64,000 nucleotides of DNA, from assembly GCF_000214475.1 (NCBI RefSeq), contig NZ_AFII01000002.1:558001-622000 (forward strand), in the 5' to 3' direction. A model generated the notes under the pieces. That model was not told the DNA's origin, did no database searches, and worked only from the letters and a program-made list of their open reading frames with translations. Positions 36,168 through 44,589 of this stretch are shown here, in pieces (position 1 is the first letter of the stretch; each line of letters begins with the position of its first letter). Source of the stretch: Parvimonas sp. oral taxon 110 str. F0139 (lineage in GTDB: Bacteria > Bacillota > Clostridia > Tissierellales > Peptoniphilaceae). The position numbers and the translations under genes were made by a program.

Positions 36168-36878
36168 TTAAATTTCAAAAAATTCCATAATAATTAAAAA
36201 CAAATTATTTAAAACATGCACTGTCATAGATGCGGAAATTCTTTTCGTATAAAAATATACACTTGAGAAAATCAGCCCATATATTACATAGTCAATCATA
36301 GCGAGATGAAAAACTCCATCATGTGTTGCTCCAAAAATTATTGATGACACCATTGCTGAAGTTATAAATCTTACATATTTATTGCATCCTGAAAGTAAAT
36401 CATATAAATATCCAAATAAAATTTTTCTATATACTATTTCTTCAAACATAGGTCCAGTAAATACTATATCAAATACAGAAAACAAGTTTCTTTCCAAGAA
36501 AAATATAGTTCTTTCAGTATTCCTACTTTTTATAAATACGCCCAAAATATTTGTTAAAAATTTGCCAAACGCAAAAAAGAATGTTATTGTTAAAATTAAG
36601 ATTACAATAGAAAATAAAAAACTCTCTTTCAATCCTTTTTTCGAAGAAGCATCTATTGAATTAAATTTTCCATTATATACATACTTAGATATTAACAATA
36701 CAGATATAATTATAAAAATATAGCCTAATCCTTGAAATAAAATCCAATCAAAATAATAATCTCCAGTCAATTTGAATTTAATAATAATAGGTAAAATTTT
36801 TCTTTTAAAAATAAATTCACAAAAAATAAACATTAAAACAGGTAATATCCATTTCTTAAAGTTTTTAGTATCTATCAT
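36168..36878 (-). CDS. CPBP-family membrane protease (6 of 7)
   Basis: 236 residues, closest relative of the genes at 32719 and 35387. Motifs FEEIVYRKILFGYLYDLLSG, IIFGATHDG, MTVHVLNN complete. AGGGAAGAAAG precedes ATG. Lies 20 bases after the previous CPBP gene, in a run of three consecutive CPBP genes behind precursor B2. Confidence 0.85.
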   Translation of the reverse strand: MIDTKNFKKWILPVLMFIFCEFIFKRKILPIIIKFKLTGDYYFDWILFQGLGYIFIIISVLLISKYVYNGKFNSIDASSKKGLKESFLFSIVILILTITFFFAFGKFLTNILGVFIKSRNTERTIFFLERNLFSVFDIVFTGPMFEEIVYRKILFGYLYDLLSGCNKYVRFITSAMVSSIIFGATHDGVFHLAMIDYVIYGLIFSSVYFYTKRISASMTVHVLNNLFLIIMEFFEI

Positions 36879-36898
36879 TTCTTTCTTCCCTTATATAG

Positions 36899-37591
36899 TT
36901 ATACCATTATTCTCATAAGATAAATTATTCCATTAGTTAAACAATGAATAATTATTGCAGAAGATATTCTTTTTGTATATAAATATACACTTGCACAAAC
37001 TACACCTGTTGTAACATAATATAACATGTAAGGATGAAAAACACCATTGTGAATTGATCCAAAAATTATTGAAGACACAACTACCGACGTTATAAATCTT
37101 ACATATTTATTACATCCCGAATGTAAATCGTATAAATAACTGAATAAGATTCTCCTATAAACTATTTCTTCAAGTATTGGTCCTACCAAAACGACTTCAA
37201 AAACCGCAAAAACACTCGATTTTTGAGATACTTCTAGCAAATTACCATTATGACTATTTACTTGTCCAAATATATAATAAATAATAATGCCAATTATCCT
37301 TTCAATAACAAAAAACGTAATAATAAACGTAATAATAGAAATCAAAACTGATTTTAACAAAGATATTTTTTTAGAACTATCTATTGAATTTAATTTATTT
37401 TTAAATACAAAGTATATTATAATTATAAATACAATTGCCATCAAACTATTGGCAACAAAATAAATTAATGCAAAATCTTTAAATCCATATTTAGGAAGAA
37501 GTCCCATAACTATTTTCTTATAGCAAAACTCAAAAAAAATGAACAAAAAAATCGGCAAAATCCACTTTTTAAAATTCTTAACTTTTACCAT
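36899..37591 (-). CDS. CPBP-family membrane protease (7 of 7)
   Basis: 230 residues, with LEEIVYRRILFSYLYDLHSG, IIFGSIHNG and IIIHCLTN. More diverged than the neighbouring pair. AGAAGGAGAA site before ATG. First gene after precursor B2, 56 bases downstream of it. Confidence 0.85.
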   Translation of the reverse strand: MVKVKNFKKWILPIFLFIFFEFCYKKIVMGLLPKYGFKDFALIYFVANSLMAIVFIIIIYFVFKNKLNSIDSSKKISLLKSVLISIITFIITFFVIERIIGIIIYYIFGQVNSHNGNLLEVSQKSSVFAVFEVVLVGPILEEIVYRRILFSYLYDLHSGCNKYVRFITSVVVSSIIFGSIHNGVFHPYMLYYVTTGVVCASVYLYTKRISSAIIIHCLTNGIIYLMRIMV

Positions 37592-37610
37592 AAATTCTCC
37601 TTCTATATAT

Positions 37611-37639
37611 AAAAATGTATGGAAAATCCATACATTTTT
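37611..37639 (-). terminator. Hairpin behind precursor B2
   Basis: Perfect 12-bp stem (AAAAATGTATGG/CCATACATTTTT) with loop of five, nine bases after the stop codon. Confidence 0.65.
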
Positions 37640-37647
37640 AAATTAAA

Positions 37648-37878
37648 CTATAATTCTATATTTTCAATATTCAAGTTAGCCGTTCCTGTGCAATTCATAC
37701 AATAAGGATTTCTTCCATCTGGCGAAGGCCAAATTGTTGGTTTTAAACCATTAAGTCCTTTTCCTTTCCCATTTGATGAGCTTGTCCCAAACTTGTTTTT
37801 ATCGTTTTTGTTTGTAAATCCTTTTTTATTAGGATTAAAAGTTGAATTTGCTTTACTAGGTCCTCCATAATGATTCAT
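37648..37878 (-). CDS. RiPP precursor peptide, family B copy 2
   Basis: 76 residues, AAGGAGGGAATTT site. N-terminal 50 residues nearly identical to B1 (MNHYGGPSKANST...), but the C-terminal part differs: NPYCMNCTGTANL (Cys 60 and 63, Thr 64 and 66) then NIENIEL. So the leader-like part is conserved while the Cys region varies, as expected for RiPP precursors. Own promoter; first gene of the cluster, divergent from the exporter. Confidence 0.8.
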   Translation of the reverse strand: MNHYGGPSKANSTFNPNKKGFTNKNDKNKFGTSSSNGKGKGLNGLKPTIWPSPDGRNPYCMNCTGTANLNIENIEL

Positions 37879-37942
37879 ACAAATTCCCTCCTTAAAAAGT
37901 TTTTACAGATTATTTTTTGACGTCAATACATCTGTTAGCTAA

Positions 37943-37971
37943 ATGGTATCATATGAAAACGTAATTGTCAA
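37943..37971 (-). promoter_or_regulatory. Promoter of precursor B2
   Basis: TTGACA (37966-37971), 17-bp spacer, TACCAT (37943-37948). Parallel to the B1 promoter. Confidence 0.78.
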
Positions 37972-38145
37972 TAGTATTTGTATAAAAATATTAATTATTT
38001 TTTAAAAATATTAATTATTTTTAATAAATTCTAAATTTTTAGACATTTATTTTAATAAAAATATTAATTTTTTCTATTTTAAATAAATATTTTATATCTG
38101 AATTATATTTTAAAAAAACTTTTTCTTAAACTGTTTAGTTTTGTA

Positions 38146-38174
38146 TTGACATTTTTTAAAAAATTTTTTACAAT
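38146..38174 (+). promoter_or_regulatory. Promoter of the exporter gene
   Basis: TTGACA (38146-38151), 17-bp spacer, TACAAT (38169-38174). Divergent from the B2 promoter, about 175 bp apart. Confidence 0.82.
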
Positions 38175-38204
38175 GATTATAAAAATTGGAGGAGAATTAA
38201 TCTA

Positions 38205-39812
38205 ATGACAAAATTTTTAAAAAAGTTTTTATCCAAGAAAAAATTACAGCTATCAATTTTATTTTTTATCCAAGGAATTTATATCATTTTAAATTTACTT
38301 TTTCCTTTTTTAAATGGGAAATTTTTGGATGTGCTTATAAATGCAAGTAGCATAAAAGAAATTTTAAGTTTTGTTTATATACTATCTTTTATAGGAATTA
38401 TGGATATAATTTTTAGCTATACTTATAAGATGTTATCCTTAAAAACAAAATCTGATATTTCTTTTTTGGTAAATTTATCAATTATTGAACATGTAAATAA
38501 AATTTTTATTGAGAAATTTGAATCTTTTAATCCTACATATCTTAATGAAAGAATTAAAGAAGATTCAGATGCCGTAGTAACTTTTTGGATTGAAAATATA
38601 TGTTATTTTATATTTAATATAATATCCTTCATTTTTATAATATATATTCTGTCAAAAGTTAATATTATTGTAATGTATTCTGTTTTTATCTTTTCGTTTA
38701 TATACTTTATTATATACACTATAATAAAAAATCCTATGTTCAAAGTAAATAAAGATATGTTGGAACAGTCCAATTCTTTTTTCAATAACTTAAATGAAGT
38801 ATTCTTACGAAATAGAGAAATTAGAATACGATCAGAATATGAAAAAACTTCAAACTTTCTACACTCTGAATACGATAATTTAATATATAAAATTTTAAGA
38901 TTTGGAAAAATTTCATTTGCTTTTTCATCAATTGACGAATTTATAAGTTTGATATTTTCTATATTTATTTTTATATTGGGCGGTACTTATGTAATAAATA
39001 AAAAAATTACAATAGGTGAGTTTACTATAATATCTGTATATTTTTCTATGATTTTAAATATAATAAAATATTTTTTCAATATAGGTCAAGAATATCAAGT
39101 AGCAAATGGTTCTCTAGAAAGACTTTTAGAAATTAAAAATTTTGAAAAAGAAAGAAATGGAGAAACTCCCTTAAAAAATATAACAAGACTAGAAGCTATA
39201 AATTTCAATTATACATTTAATGATAAGAATTTATATAAAAGCGACTTAAATCTTACATTTGAAAAAAATAATATTTACTGTTTAATTGGAAAAAACGGTT
39301 GTGGTAAAAGTACTTTAGTAAATGCTTTAATCGGTATAAACAAATTAAATAAAAAAGGAACCATAAAGCTCGAAGATAATGAGATAGAAAAATTAGATAT
39401 GTATGATATAAGAAAAAATTGTATTTCTTATATGCCACAAAAAGAATTTTTTAGAATGATAACTGTTGAAGATTTTTTAAAAGAATCTAATAATATTAAC
39501 ATATCTGATATTGATGAAAATTATTTATTTAAAAATCTATTTTTTTCAGAATTTTTAAATCTGAATGATATTTTAAAAAAGAATCTCCCTAATTTATCTG
39601 GAGGAGAAAAACAACTCGTATCTCTATTAACTACAGTTTTAAAAAATTCTGATATTTATATTTTTGATGAACCTACTTCCAATCTGAACTCTAATTTAAT
39701 AGAACCATTTTTGGAATACTTGAATTATTTAAAATCTAAGGATAAAATAATTCTAATAATATCTCATGATAAAAAAATAATTCAGAATATAGAAAATTCA
39801 ATAATACTATAA
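38205..39812 (+). CDS. ABC exporter (fused permease-ATPase) of the RiPP cluster
   Basis: 535 residues. N-terminal exporter domain with about six membrane helices (residues 15-300) and C-terminal ATPase: Walker A GKNGCGKST (about 362-370), signature LSGGEKQ (about 463), Walker B IYIFDEP, H-loop ISHD. No N-terminal C39 peptidase, so leader removal would fall to other proteins, perhaps the CPBP proteases. Half-transporter expected to dimerise. Divergent placement and similar AT-rich composition tie it to the cluster; likely role is export of the modified peptide or immunity. Confidence 0.85.
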   Translation: MTKFLKKFLSKKKLQLSILFFIQGIYIILNLLFPFLNGKFLDVLINASSIKEILSFVYILSFIGIMDIIFSYTYKMLSLKTKSDISFLVNLSIIEHVNKIFIEKFESFNPTYLNERIKEDSDAVVTFWIENICYFIFNIISFIFIIYILSKVNIIVMYSVFIFSFIYFIIYTIIKNPMFKVNKDMLEQSNSFFNNLNEVFLRNREIRIRSEYEKTSNFLHSEYDNLIYKILRFGKISFAFSSIDEFISLIFSIFIFILGGTYVINKKITIGEFTIISVYFSMILNIIKYFFNIGQEYQVANGSLERLLEIKNFEKERNGETPLKNITRLEAINFNYTFNDKNLYKSDLNLTFEKNNIYCLIGKNGCGKSTLVNALIGINKLNKKGTIKLEDNEIEKLDMYDIRKNCISYMPQKEFFRMITVEDFLKESNNINISDIDENYLFKNLFFSEFLNLNDILKKNLPNLSGGEKQLVSLLTTVLKNSDIYIFDEPTSNLNSNLIEPFLEYLNYLKSKDKIILIISHDKKIIQNIENSIIL

Positions 39813-39838
39813 TAAAAAGACATTCGTTAAAATAAAGC

Positions 39839-39879
39839 AAACACCCCATCAGATATCTTACACATCTGATGGGGTGTTT
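39839..39879. terminator. Convergent terminator-like hairpin
   Basis: Perfect 16-bp stem (39839-39854 with 39864-39879) between the exporter and the converging moa operon. T runs are short on both sides. Confidence 0.7.
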
Positions 39880-39936
39880 AGTTAAATTAAAAATATTTTG
39901 TTAAAAATTATATATTAGTATTTTAATAATTGTAAT

Positions 39937-40368
39937 TTATTTTTCTACGATTTCAATTTTGTCATATGCTTTTATCTTTCCACCTTTTATTACTTTTGTG
40001 AAAATTCCCTCTCTTGGCATAACACAGTCGCCAACTATATGTCTTATTTCACAGCCTAGATGACATTCTTTTCCTATTTGTGTAACTTCAAGAATACAGT
40101 CTCCTACTTTTAAGATTGTCCCAATTGGCAATTTGTAAAGGACAATTCCTTCAGTTAAGATATTTTCTGCAAAATCTCCTGCTGAAAGTTCCGGAAGTTT
40201 CTTTTTCATCGCTTCCATGCTTTCAACTCCAAGTAAACTTACTTGTCTATGCCATTTTCCTGCATGTGCATCGCCATCTATTCCGTAATCTTCAATTAAT
40301 TCTATGTACTCTACGGGATGTTTTTTTATTCCCTTTCTTTCACTTATACTTACTGCTAAAACTTTCAT
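39937..40368 (-). CDS. MOSC-domain protein
   Basis: 143 residues, a stand-alone MOSC domain. Family proteins bind the molybdenum cofactor or carry sulphur on a conserved Cys; here GCEIRHIVGDCVMPREGIF contains candidate Cys residues. Context (moaC, moaA, modABC on the same strand) supports a role in Moco biosynthesis or sulphuration. Overlaps the moaC stop by one base; last gene of the operon. Confidence 0.88.
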   Translation of the reverse strand: MKVLAVSISERKGIKKHPVEYIELIEDYGIDGDAHAGKWHRQVSLLGVESMEAMKKKLPELSAGDFAENILTEGIVLYKLPIGTILKVGDCILEVTQIGKECHLGCEIRHIVGDCVMPREGIFTKVIKGGKIKAYDKIEIVEK

Positions 40369-40852
40369 TACTTACCCCTCACAAAATCTCCGCTTTTTCC
40401 ACCTGATTTTTCCAATAATTTAATATCTGTTATTTCAATATCTCTTTGAACTGCCTTACACATATCATATATTGTTAGAGCTGCTATTGAAACTGCTGAC
40501 AGTGCTTCCATTTCAACTCCAGTTTCTCCAACACATTTAGTTGTGGCAATTATTTCTATTTCAAAGTTTTCATAATCCATATTAAATTCAATATCAACAC
40601 CAACTAAATTTATCGGGTGGCACATTGGAATTATATCGGAAGTCTTTTTTGCTCCCATAATTCCTGCGACTTGAGAAACAGCTAGAACATCACCCTTTTT
40701 AGCTTTGCCCTTTACAACTATATTAAAAGTTTCTTCATTTAATTTAACTTTTGCAAAAGCCTTGGCAATTCTTTTAGTTTTTCTTTTTCTCCAACATCGA
40801 CCATTTTTGCACGACCTTGATCATTAATATGAGTTAAAACTTTTTCTTCCAT
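40368..40852 (-). pseudogene. moaC: Cyclic pyranopterin monophosphate synthase, frameshifted
   Basis: Second step of molybdopterin synthesis. Start at 40852 follows GGAGG, which overlaps the moaA end, and encodes EKVLTHINDQGRAKMVDVGEKEK; the frame then breaks and resumes out of phase as KVKLNEETFN... KKGDVLAVSQVAGIMGAKKTSD and on to IPMCHP and ETGVEMEALSAVSIA, typical of MoaC. A base is missing in the T5 run at 40778-40782 (A run in the gene). Corrected length 161 residues, the usual size. Downstream reinitiation would give only 96 residues. Confidence 0.88.
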
Positions 40853-40853
40853 T

Positions 40854-41795
40854 TTAACCTCCGATTTTATTCATATCTCTTGCACTTTCACTTTTTCCGT
40901 CTTCAAGATGATGTTTTTCAGGTTTTTCAAAAATTCCTCTCTTAAAAACTTCTTCAAGCTCTTCTCCACTCAAACCTTTAAGATTTATTTCATCTTTTGA
41001 ATGTAGGCAAGGTTTTAGTTTTCCGTCACTTGTTAATCTTATACGATTGCAATCTTCACAGAATGAACAACTTATAGGGCTTATGAGTCCTATTCTACCT
41101 TTTTGTCCCTTTATTTTATAAATTTTTGCAACTCCCGAAACTCCATCAAACTCTAATTCCGGAACTTTTTCCAAAACAATTTTATTTGAAACAAATTTAT
41201 CCTTAGACCAATTTGCAGTTTCTCCAATTTGCATAAGCTCTATAAAACGAACTTCCAACTCGTATTCATTTGCTAAATTTACAAAGTCCTGTATTTCATC
41301 ATCATTAAAGCCACCGATTAGAACTACATTTATTTTGACCTTAAAGCCCTTTTTTATTGCATAAAAAAGACTTTCCATAGTCTTATCAAAATCATTTCTC
41401 CTTGTTATATCATTGTACTTTTCTTTTATCAAAGTGTCAAGGCTGAAATTTATTCTTCTAACTTTATTTTCAAAAAGTTCATCTGCCATATCTTTTAGAT
41501 AAACTCCATTTGTCGTTATTGCAATATCTTCAATTTCATCAATCTTAGAAATCTGTTTACACAAATTAATAAAACCGCGACGAACCAAAGGTTCCCCGCC
41601 TGTTAACCTAATTTTTTTTATTCCGTTTTTCGATGCGACTTTAACTATTTCAACAATTTCTTCAATGGATAGAATATCACTATGACAAAGACTTTCAACT
41701 CCACTTTCGGGCATACAGTATTTGCATCTTAGATTACATAAATCAGTAACTGAAATTCTAAGGTAGGTGATATTTCTTCCAAATCTATCTTTCAT
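40854..41795 (-). CDS. moaA: GTP 3',8-cyclase
   Basis: Radical-SAM enzyme for the first step of molybdopterin synthesis. 313 residues: N-terminal [4Fe-4S] site C-x3-C-x2-C (Cys about 20, 24, 27 in DLCNLRCKYCMPE), LTGGEPLVRRG, and a second cluster near the C-terminus (SFCEDCNRIRLTSDGKLKPC). It ends in Gly-Gly, which is required in MoaA. Twenty bases after modC; its end overlaps the moaC ribosome site. Confidence 0.96.
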   Translation of the reverse strand: MKDRFGRNITYLRISVTDLCNLRCKYCMPESGVESLCHSDILSIEEIVEIVKVASKNGIKKIRLTGGEPLVRRGFINLCKQISKIDEIEDIAITTNGVYLKDMADELFENKVRRINFSLDTLIKEKYNDITRRNDFDKTMESLFYAIKKGFKVKINVVLIGGFNDDEIQDFVNLANEYELEVRFIELMQIGETANWSKDKFVSNKIVLEKVPELEFDGVSGVAKIYKIKGQKGRIGLISPISCSFCEDCNRIRLTSDGKLKPCLHSKDEINLKGLSGEELEEVFKRGIFEKPEKHHLEDGKSESARDMNKIGG

Positions 41796-41815
41796 ATAAT
41801 CTCCTATCTCGATTT

Positions 41816-42859
41816 TTAATTATTTTTCTCTTCCAGCAAAATTAAATCTTCTTTTCTTAAAGTAATAAAAAGATTTTTTTCGTGTTCAACCTTTTTCCAA
41901 ATGCCTTTAGTTACTTCAACTCTTATGGATTTTTTTGCACCTTTTTTACGAACTAGGATTATATAAGTAAAGACATCTTCAATAACCTTATCTATTTCAA
42001 CTTCAAATGAATTTTCATCTGATTTTACAAATTCAATAAAATGTGCACGCACTCCTAAAACTTTATGATTTTCTAAAATCATATCGCTAGTTTCAAGCTC
42101 AACATCCCAGTCCTTTGCTCTAAGTCTATTTTCTGAAATTCTTTCAATTTCAGAAAAGTTTTTACAACCGGAAATCAGACAGGACGAAAAAGTTTTTGGA
42201 TTTTTAAAAAGCTCTTTCTTTTGCATAAGCTCTTCACTTTTTCCCTTTGACATTACACAAATTTCATTGCAAAGTCTATAGACTTCTTCTCTACTATGAG
42301 AAACTAGAATTGTAGGAATATTGTATTTTCTTAAAATTTCAGAAACTTCCAATTCTATTTTCCATTTTAAATAGTCATCTAAGGCAGAAAAAGGCTCATC
42401 TAAAAGAATAATTTCCGGCTTGTTTATGAGTAATCTTGCAAGAGCAACTCTTTGTTTTTCTCCACCAGAAATTTCATTTATTTTCTTATCCTTTAAATGA
42501 GAAATCCTCATTTCTTCAAGTTTTTCCATAATTAATTTATCAAAATTTTCTCCTTCTCTTATACCCACTTTAATATTTTCATAGACATTCATATTAGGAA
42601 AAAGGGCGTTGTCTTGAAATAAATAACCTATTTTTCTGTCTTTTGGAGAAACATTTATCTTTTTTTCAGAGTCGAATAGAACTCTATCATTTAATACAAT
42701 TCTTCCTTTATCGGGTTTTTCAATTCCTGCAATACATTTTAAAGTAAGACTTTTCCCACTTCCTGATGCTCCTAAAAGTCCCATTATTTCATTGTCAAAT
42801 TCAAATTTTGTTCTTAAATTAAATTTTCCGAAATTTTTTTCAATATCAACATAAATCAT
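41816..42859 (-). CDS. modC: Molybdate ABC transporter ATP-binding protein
   Basis: 347 residues. Walker A GASGSGKS, signature ISGGEKQR, Walker B IILLDEPFSALD, H-loop LVSHS. C-terminal TOBE-like region after about residue 230 is expected to sense or bind oxyanion. With ModA and ModB forms the molybdate (possibly tungstate) importer. Confidence 0.93.
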   Translation of the reverse strand: MIYVDIEKNFGKFNLRTKFEFDNEIMGLLGASGSGKSLTLKCIAGIEKPDKGRIVLNDRVLFDSEKKINVSPKDRKIGYLFQDNALFPNMNVYENIKVGIREGENFDKLIMEKLEEMRISHLKDKKINEISGGEKQRVALARLLINKPEIILLDEPFSALDDYLKWKIELEVSEILRKYNIPTILVSHSREEVYRLCNEICVMSKGKSEELMQKKELFKNPKTFSSCLISGCKNFSEIERISENRLRAKDWDVELETSDMILENHKVLGVRAHFIEFVKSDENSFEVEIDKVIEDVFTYIILVRKKGAKKSIRVEVTKGIWKKVEHEKNLFITLRKEDLILLEEKNN

Positions 42860-42880
42860 AAATTACTCCAATTTTTAAAA

Positions 42881-43549
42881 TTAATCTTTAACTGCTTTCT
42901 TTTCCAACATATTTATAATGATAAGAACTGTAAATGAAATTACAATATTAACAAATACCCATTTATATGCTAAAGCGTCATTTCCCGTTCTCCAAAGTTG
43001 ATAAACAGTTGTAGAAATTGTCGCAGTATCATTTGGAGTATAGCCTGAAACCATACTTGTCGCTCCATATTCTCCCAAAGCTCTTGCAAAACTTAAAACA
43101 AGTCCTGCTAAAATTCCCTGTTTGCAATTAGGCAAAGTAATTCTCCAAAAAATCCAAGTATTACTCTTTCCAAGTGTTTGAGCAACGTATTTTAAATTCA
43201 TATCGAAATTTTGAAAAGAACTTCTGGCTATTCTATACATTAGTGGAAAAGTTACGACTACAGTTGCAAAGATTGCAGAATACCAATTCATAACAAGTCT
43301 TATTGAAAATTTTTCCAAGAAAAAACTTCCGATTGCACTTTTCGGAGATAATAATCTCAAAATGAAAAAGCCGATAACCGTTGGTGGTAATACTAAAGGA
43401 AGTGTTAGAATAACATCTAAAATTCCCCTTATAAATCTATTAAGTTTTGAAATATAATACGCTAAGAATATCCCGATAAAAAAAGTTATCACAGAAGAAA
43501 TTAATGCAATTCTCAGCGAATTTAAAAGAGGATAAAGATCCATAAACAC
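42881..43549 (-). CDS. modB: Molybdate ABC transporter permease
   Basis: 222 residues, about five membrane segments, with the EAA loop YVAQTLGKSNTWIFWRITLP contacting ModC and ARALGEYGATSMVSG as the typical ModB signature. Between modA and modC with short gaps. Confidence 0.93.
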   Translation of the reverse strand: MFMDLYPLLNSLRIALISSVITFFIGIFLAYYISKLNRFIRGILDVILTLPLVLPPTVIGFFILRLLSPKSAIGSFFLEKFSIRLVMNWYSAIFATVVVTFPLMYRIARSSFQNFDMNLKYVAQTLGKSNTWIFWRITLPNCKQGILAGLVLSFARALGEYGATSMVSGYTPNDTATISTTVYQLWRTGNDALAYKWVFVNIVISFTVLIIINMLEKKAVKD

Positions 43550-43586
43550 TTCCCTTTCTTATTACTATTTTGTATTTTTATTTAAA

Positions 43587-44405
43587 TTATTTCGCCATTG
43601 TAAAGCCAACTTTTTCAAAAATTGCCTTACATTCATCACCTTTTAAGAATTCTAAAAATTCTTTGGCTTCTTTTGAGTTTTTAGAATTTTTCATAATTGC
43701 AGCTGGATATAAAACAGGAGTCTTAATCATTCCTTCTTTTGCAGTTGCAACAACTTCAAGGCCTGCTGAATAAGCGTCAGTTGCATAAATTATACCACAG
43801 TTTGCAACTCCTTCTTTAATCCAAGTTGTAACTTCTTTAACATTGCTTCCGAAAGTAACTTTCTTTTGAATTTCATCCCAGATTTTTAAGTTTTTCAAAA
43901 GTTCTTCTGAATATTGTCCAACAGGAACGTCAGAGTTTCCAAGAGCTATTTTAGAAATTTCTGCCTTTGTTAAATCTGTAAAATCTTTAAGACCTAAAGA
44001 ATTTCCCTTTGCAACAGCAAGAACAACCTTATTTTCTAAAAGATTAAATCTACTTGCTTCGTCAATCACTACATTTGCTTCTGGAGTTTTTGTCTTATCC
44101 AAAGCATTCATTTGTTTTTGAGCTGCAGAAATAAAAATATCTACTTCTGCCCCTTGTTCAATTTGTTTCTTTAAAGTTCCTGAAGAATCAAAAGTATAAA
44201 CTAACTCTATATCCTTATGTTTTTCTTCATATATTTTTTTGATTTCTTCCATTGTTTCTGTCATTGAAGCCGCACAATAAACATTTAGTTTCTTCTTTTC
44301 TGTCTTTTCTACTTTAGTTTCATTCTTTTCTGCTTGTTTTGAAGAACATGCAGTAAATCCAAGAATCATAGTTAAAACTAAAAAAACTCTTAGTAATTTT
44401 TTCAT
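43587..44405 (-). CDS. modA: Molybdate-binding lipoprotein
   Basis: 272 residues from the ATG at 44405 (TAAGGAGTA upstream); a 23-codon upstream extension covers the promoter and is not real. Lipoprotein signal with LGFTAC (Cys about 20). Mature part carries KLNVYCAASMTETMEEI, the oxyanion-binding start of ModA, FDSSGTLKKQIEQGAEVDIFISA and VTTWIKEGVANCGIIYATDA. First gene of modABC-moaA-moaC-MOSC; promoter with a palindrome at the start site. Confidence 0.93.
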   Translation of the reverse strand: MKKLLRVFLVLTMILGFTACSSKQAEKNETKVEKTEKKKLNVYCAASMTETMEEIKKIYEEKHKDIELVYTFDSSGTLKKQIEQGAEVDIFISAAQKQMNALDKTKTPEANVVIDEASRFNLLENKVVLAVAKGNSLGLKDFTDLTKAEISKIALGNSDVPVGQYSEELLKNLKIWDEIQKKVTFGSNVKEVTTWIKEGVANCGIIYATDAYSAGLEVVATAKEGMIKTPVLYPAAIMKNSKNSKEAKEFLEFLKGDECKAIFEKVGFTMAK

Positions 44406-44423
44406 AAAATACTCCTTAAAATA

Positions 44424-44444
44424 TATTTGACTTTTAGTCAAATA
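44424..44444. promoter_or_regulatory. 21-bp palindrome at the modA transcription start (operator)
   Basis: TATTTGACT-TTT-AGTCAAATA on the top strand, perfect 9-bp arms. It lies immediately downstream of the -10 box, ideal for repression. Half-site TTGAC recalls Crp/Fnr boxes but the gap is five, not four. Confidence 0.6.
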
Positions 44445-44445
44445 A

Positions 44446-44474
44446 ATTTTATCATCTAAAGGAAAATAAGTCAA
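44446..44474 (-). promoter_or_regulatory. Promoter of the mod-moa operon
   Basis: TTGACT (44469-44474), 17-bp spacer, TAAAAT (44446-44451). Confidence 0.83.
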
Positions 44475-44589
44475 TAACTACGGTTAAGTTATCTTAAAAA
44501 TAATCGAACGTTTTTTGCTAAAATATCGATTGTGAAGATGTTTTTATTTTTTCTAATATATTTATAAAAGATAATTTTATGATTATTTA

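Noticed and set aside
36382..36723. 113-codon plus-strand ORF
   Set aside because: Antisense shadow of a CPBP gene, repeated in parallel over its paralogue at 35730-35996.
31436..37591. CPBP genes read as abortive-infection (Abi) phage defence
   Set aside because: Same family, but the alternation with RiPP precursors and SagB/YcaO genes supports a bacteriocin processing or immunity role.
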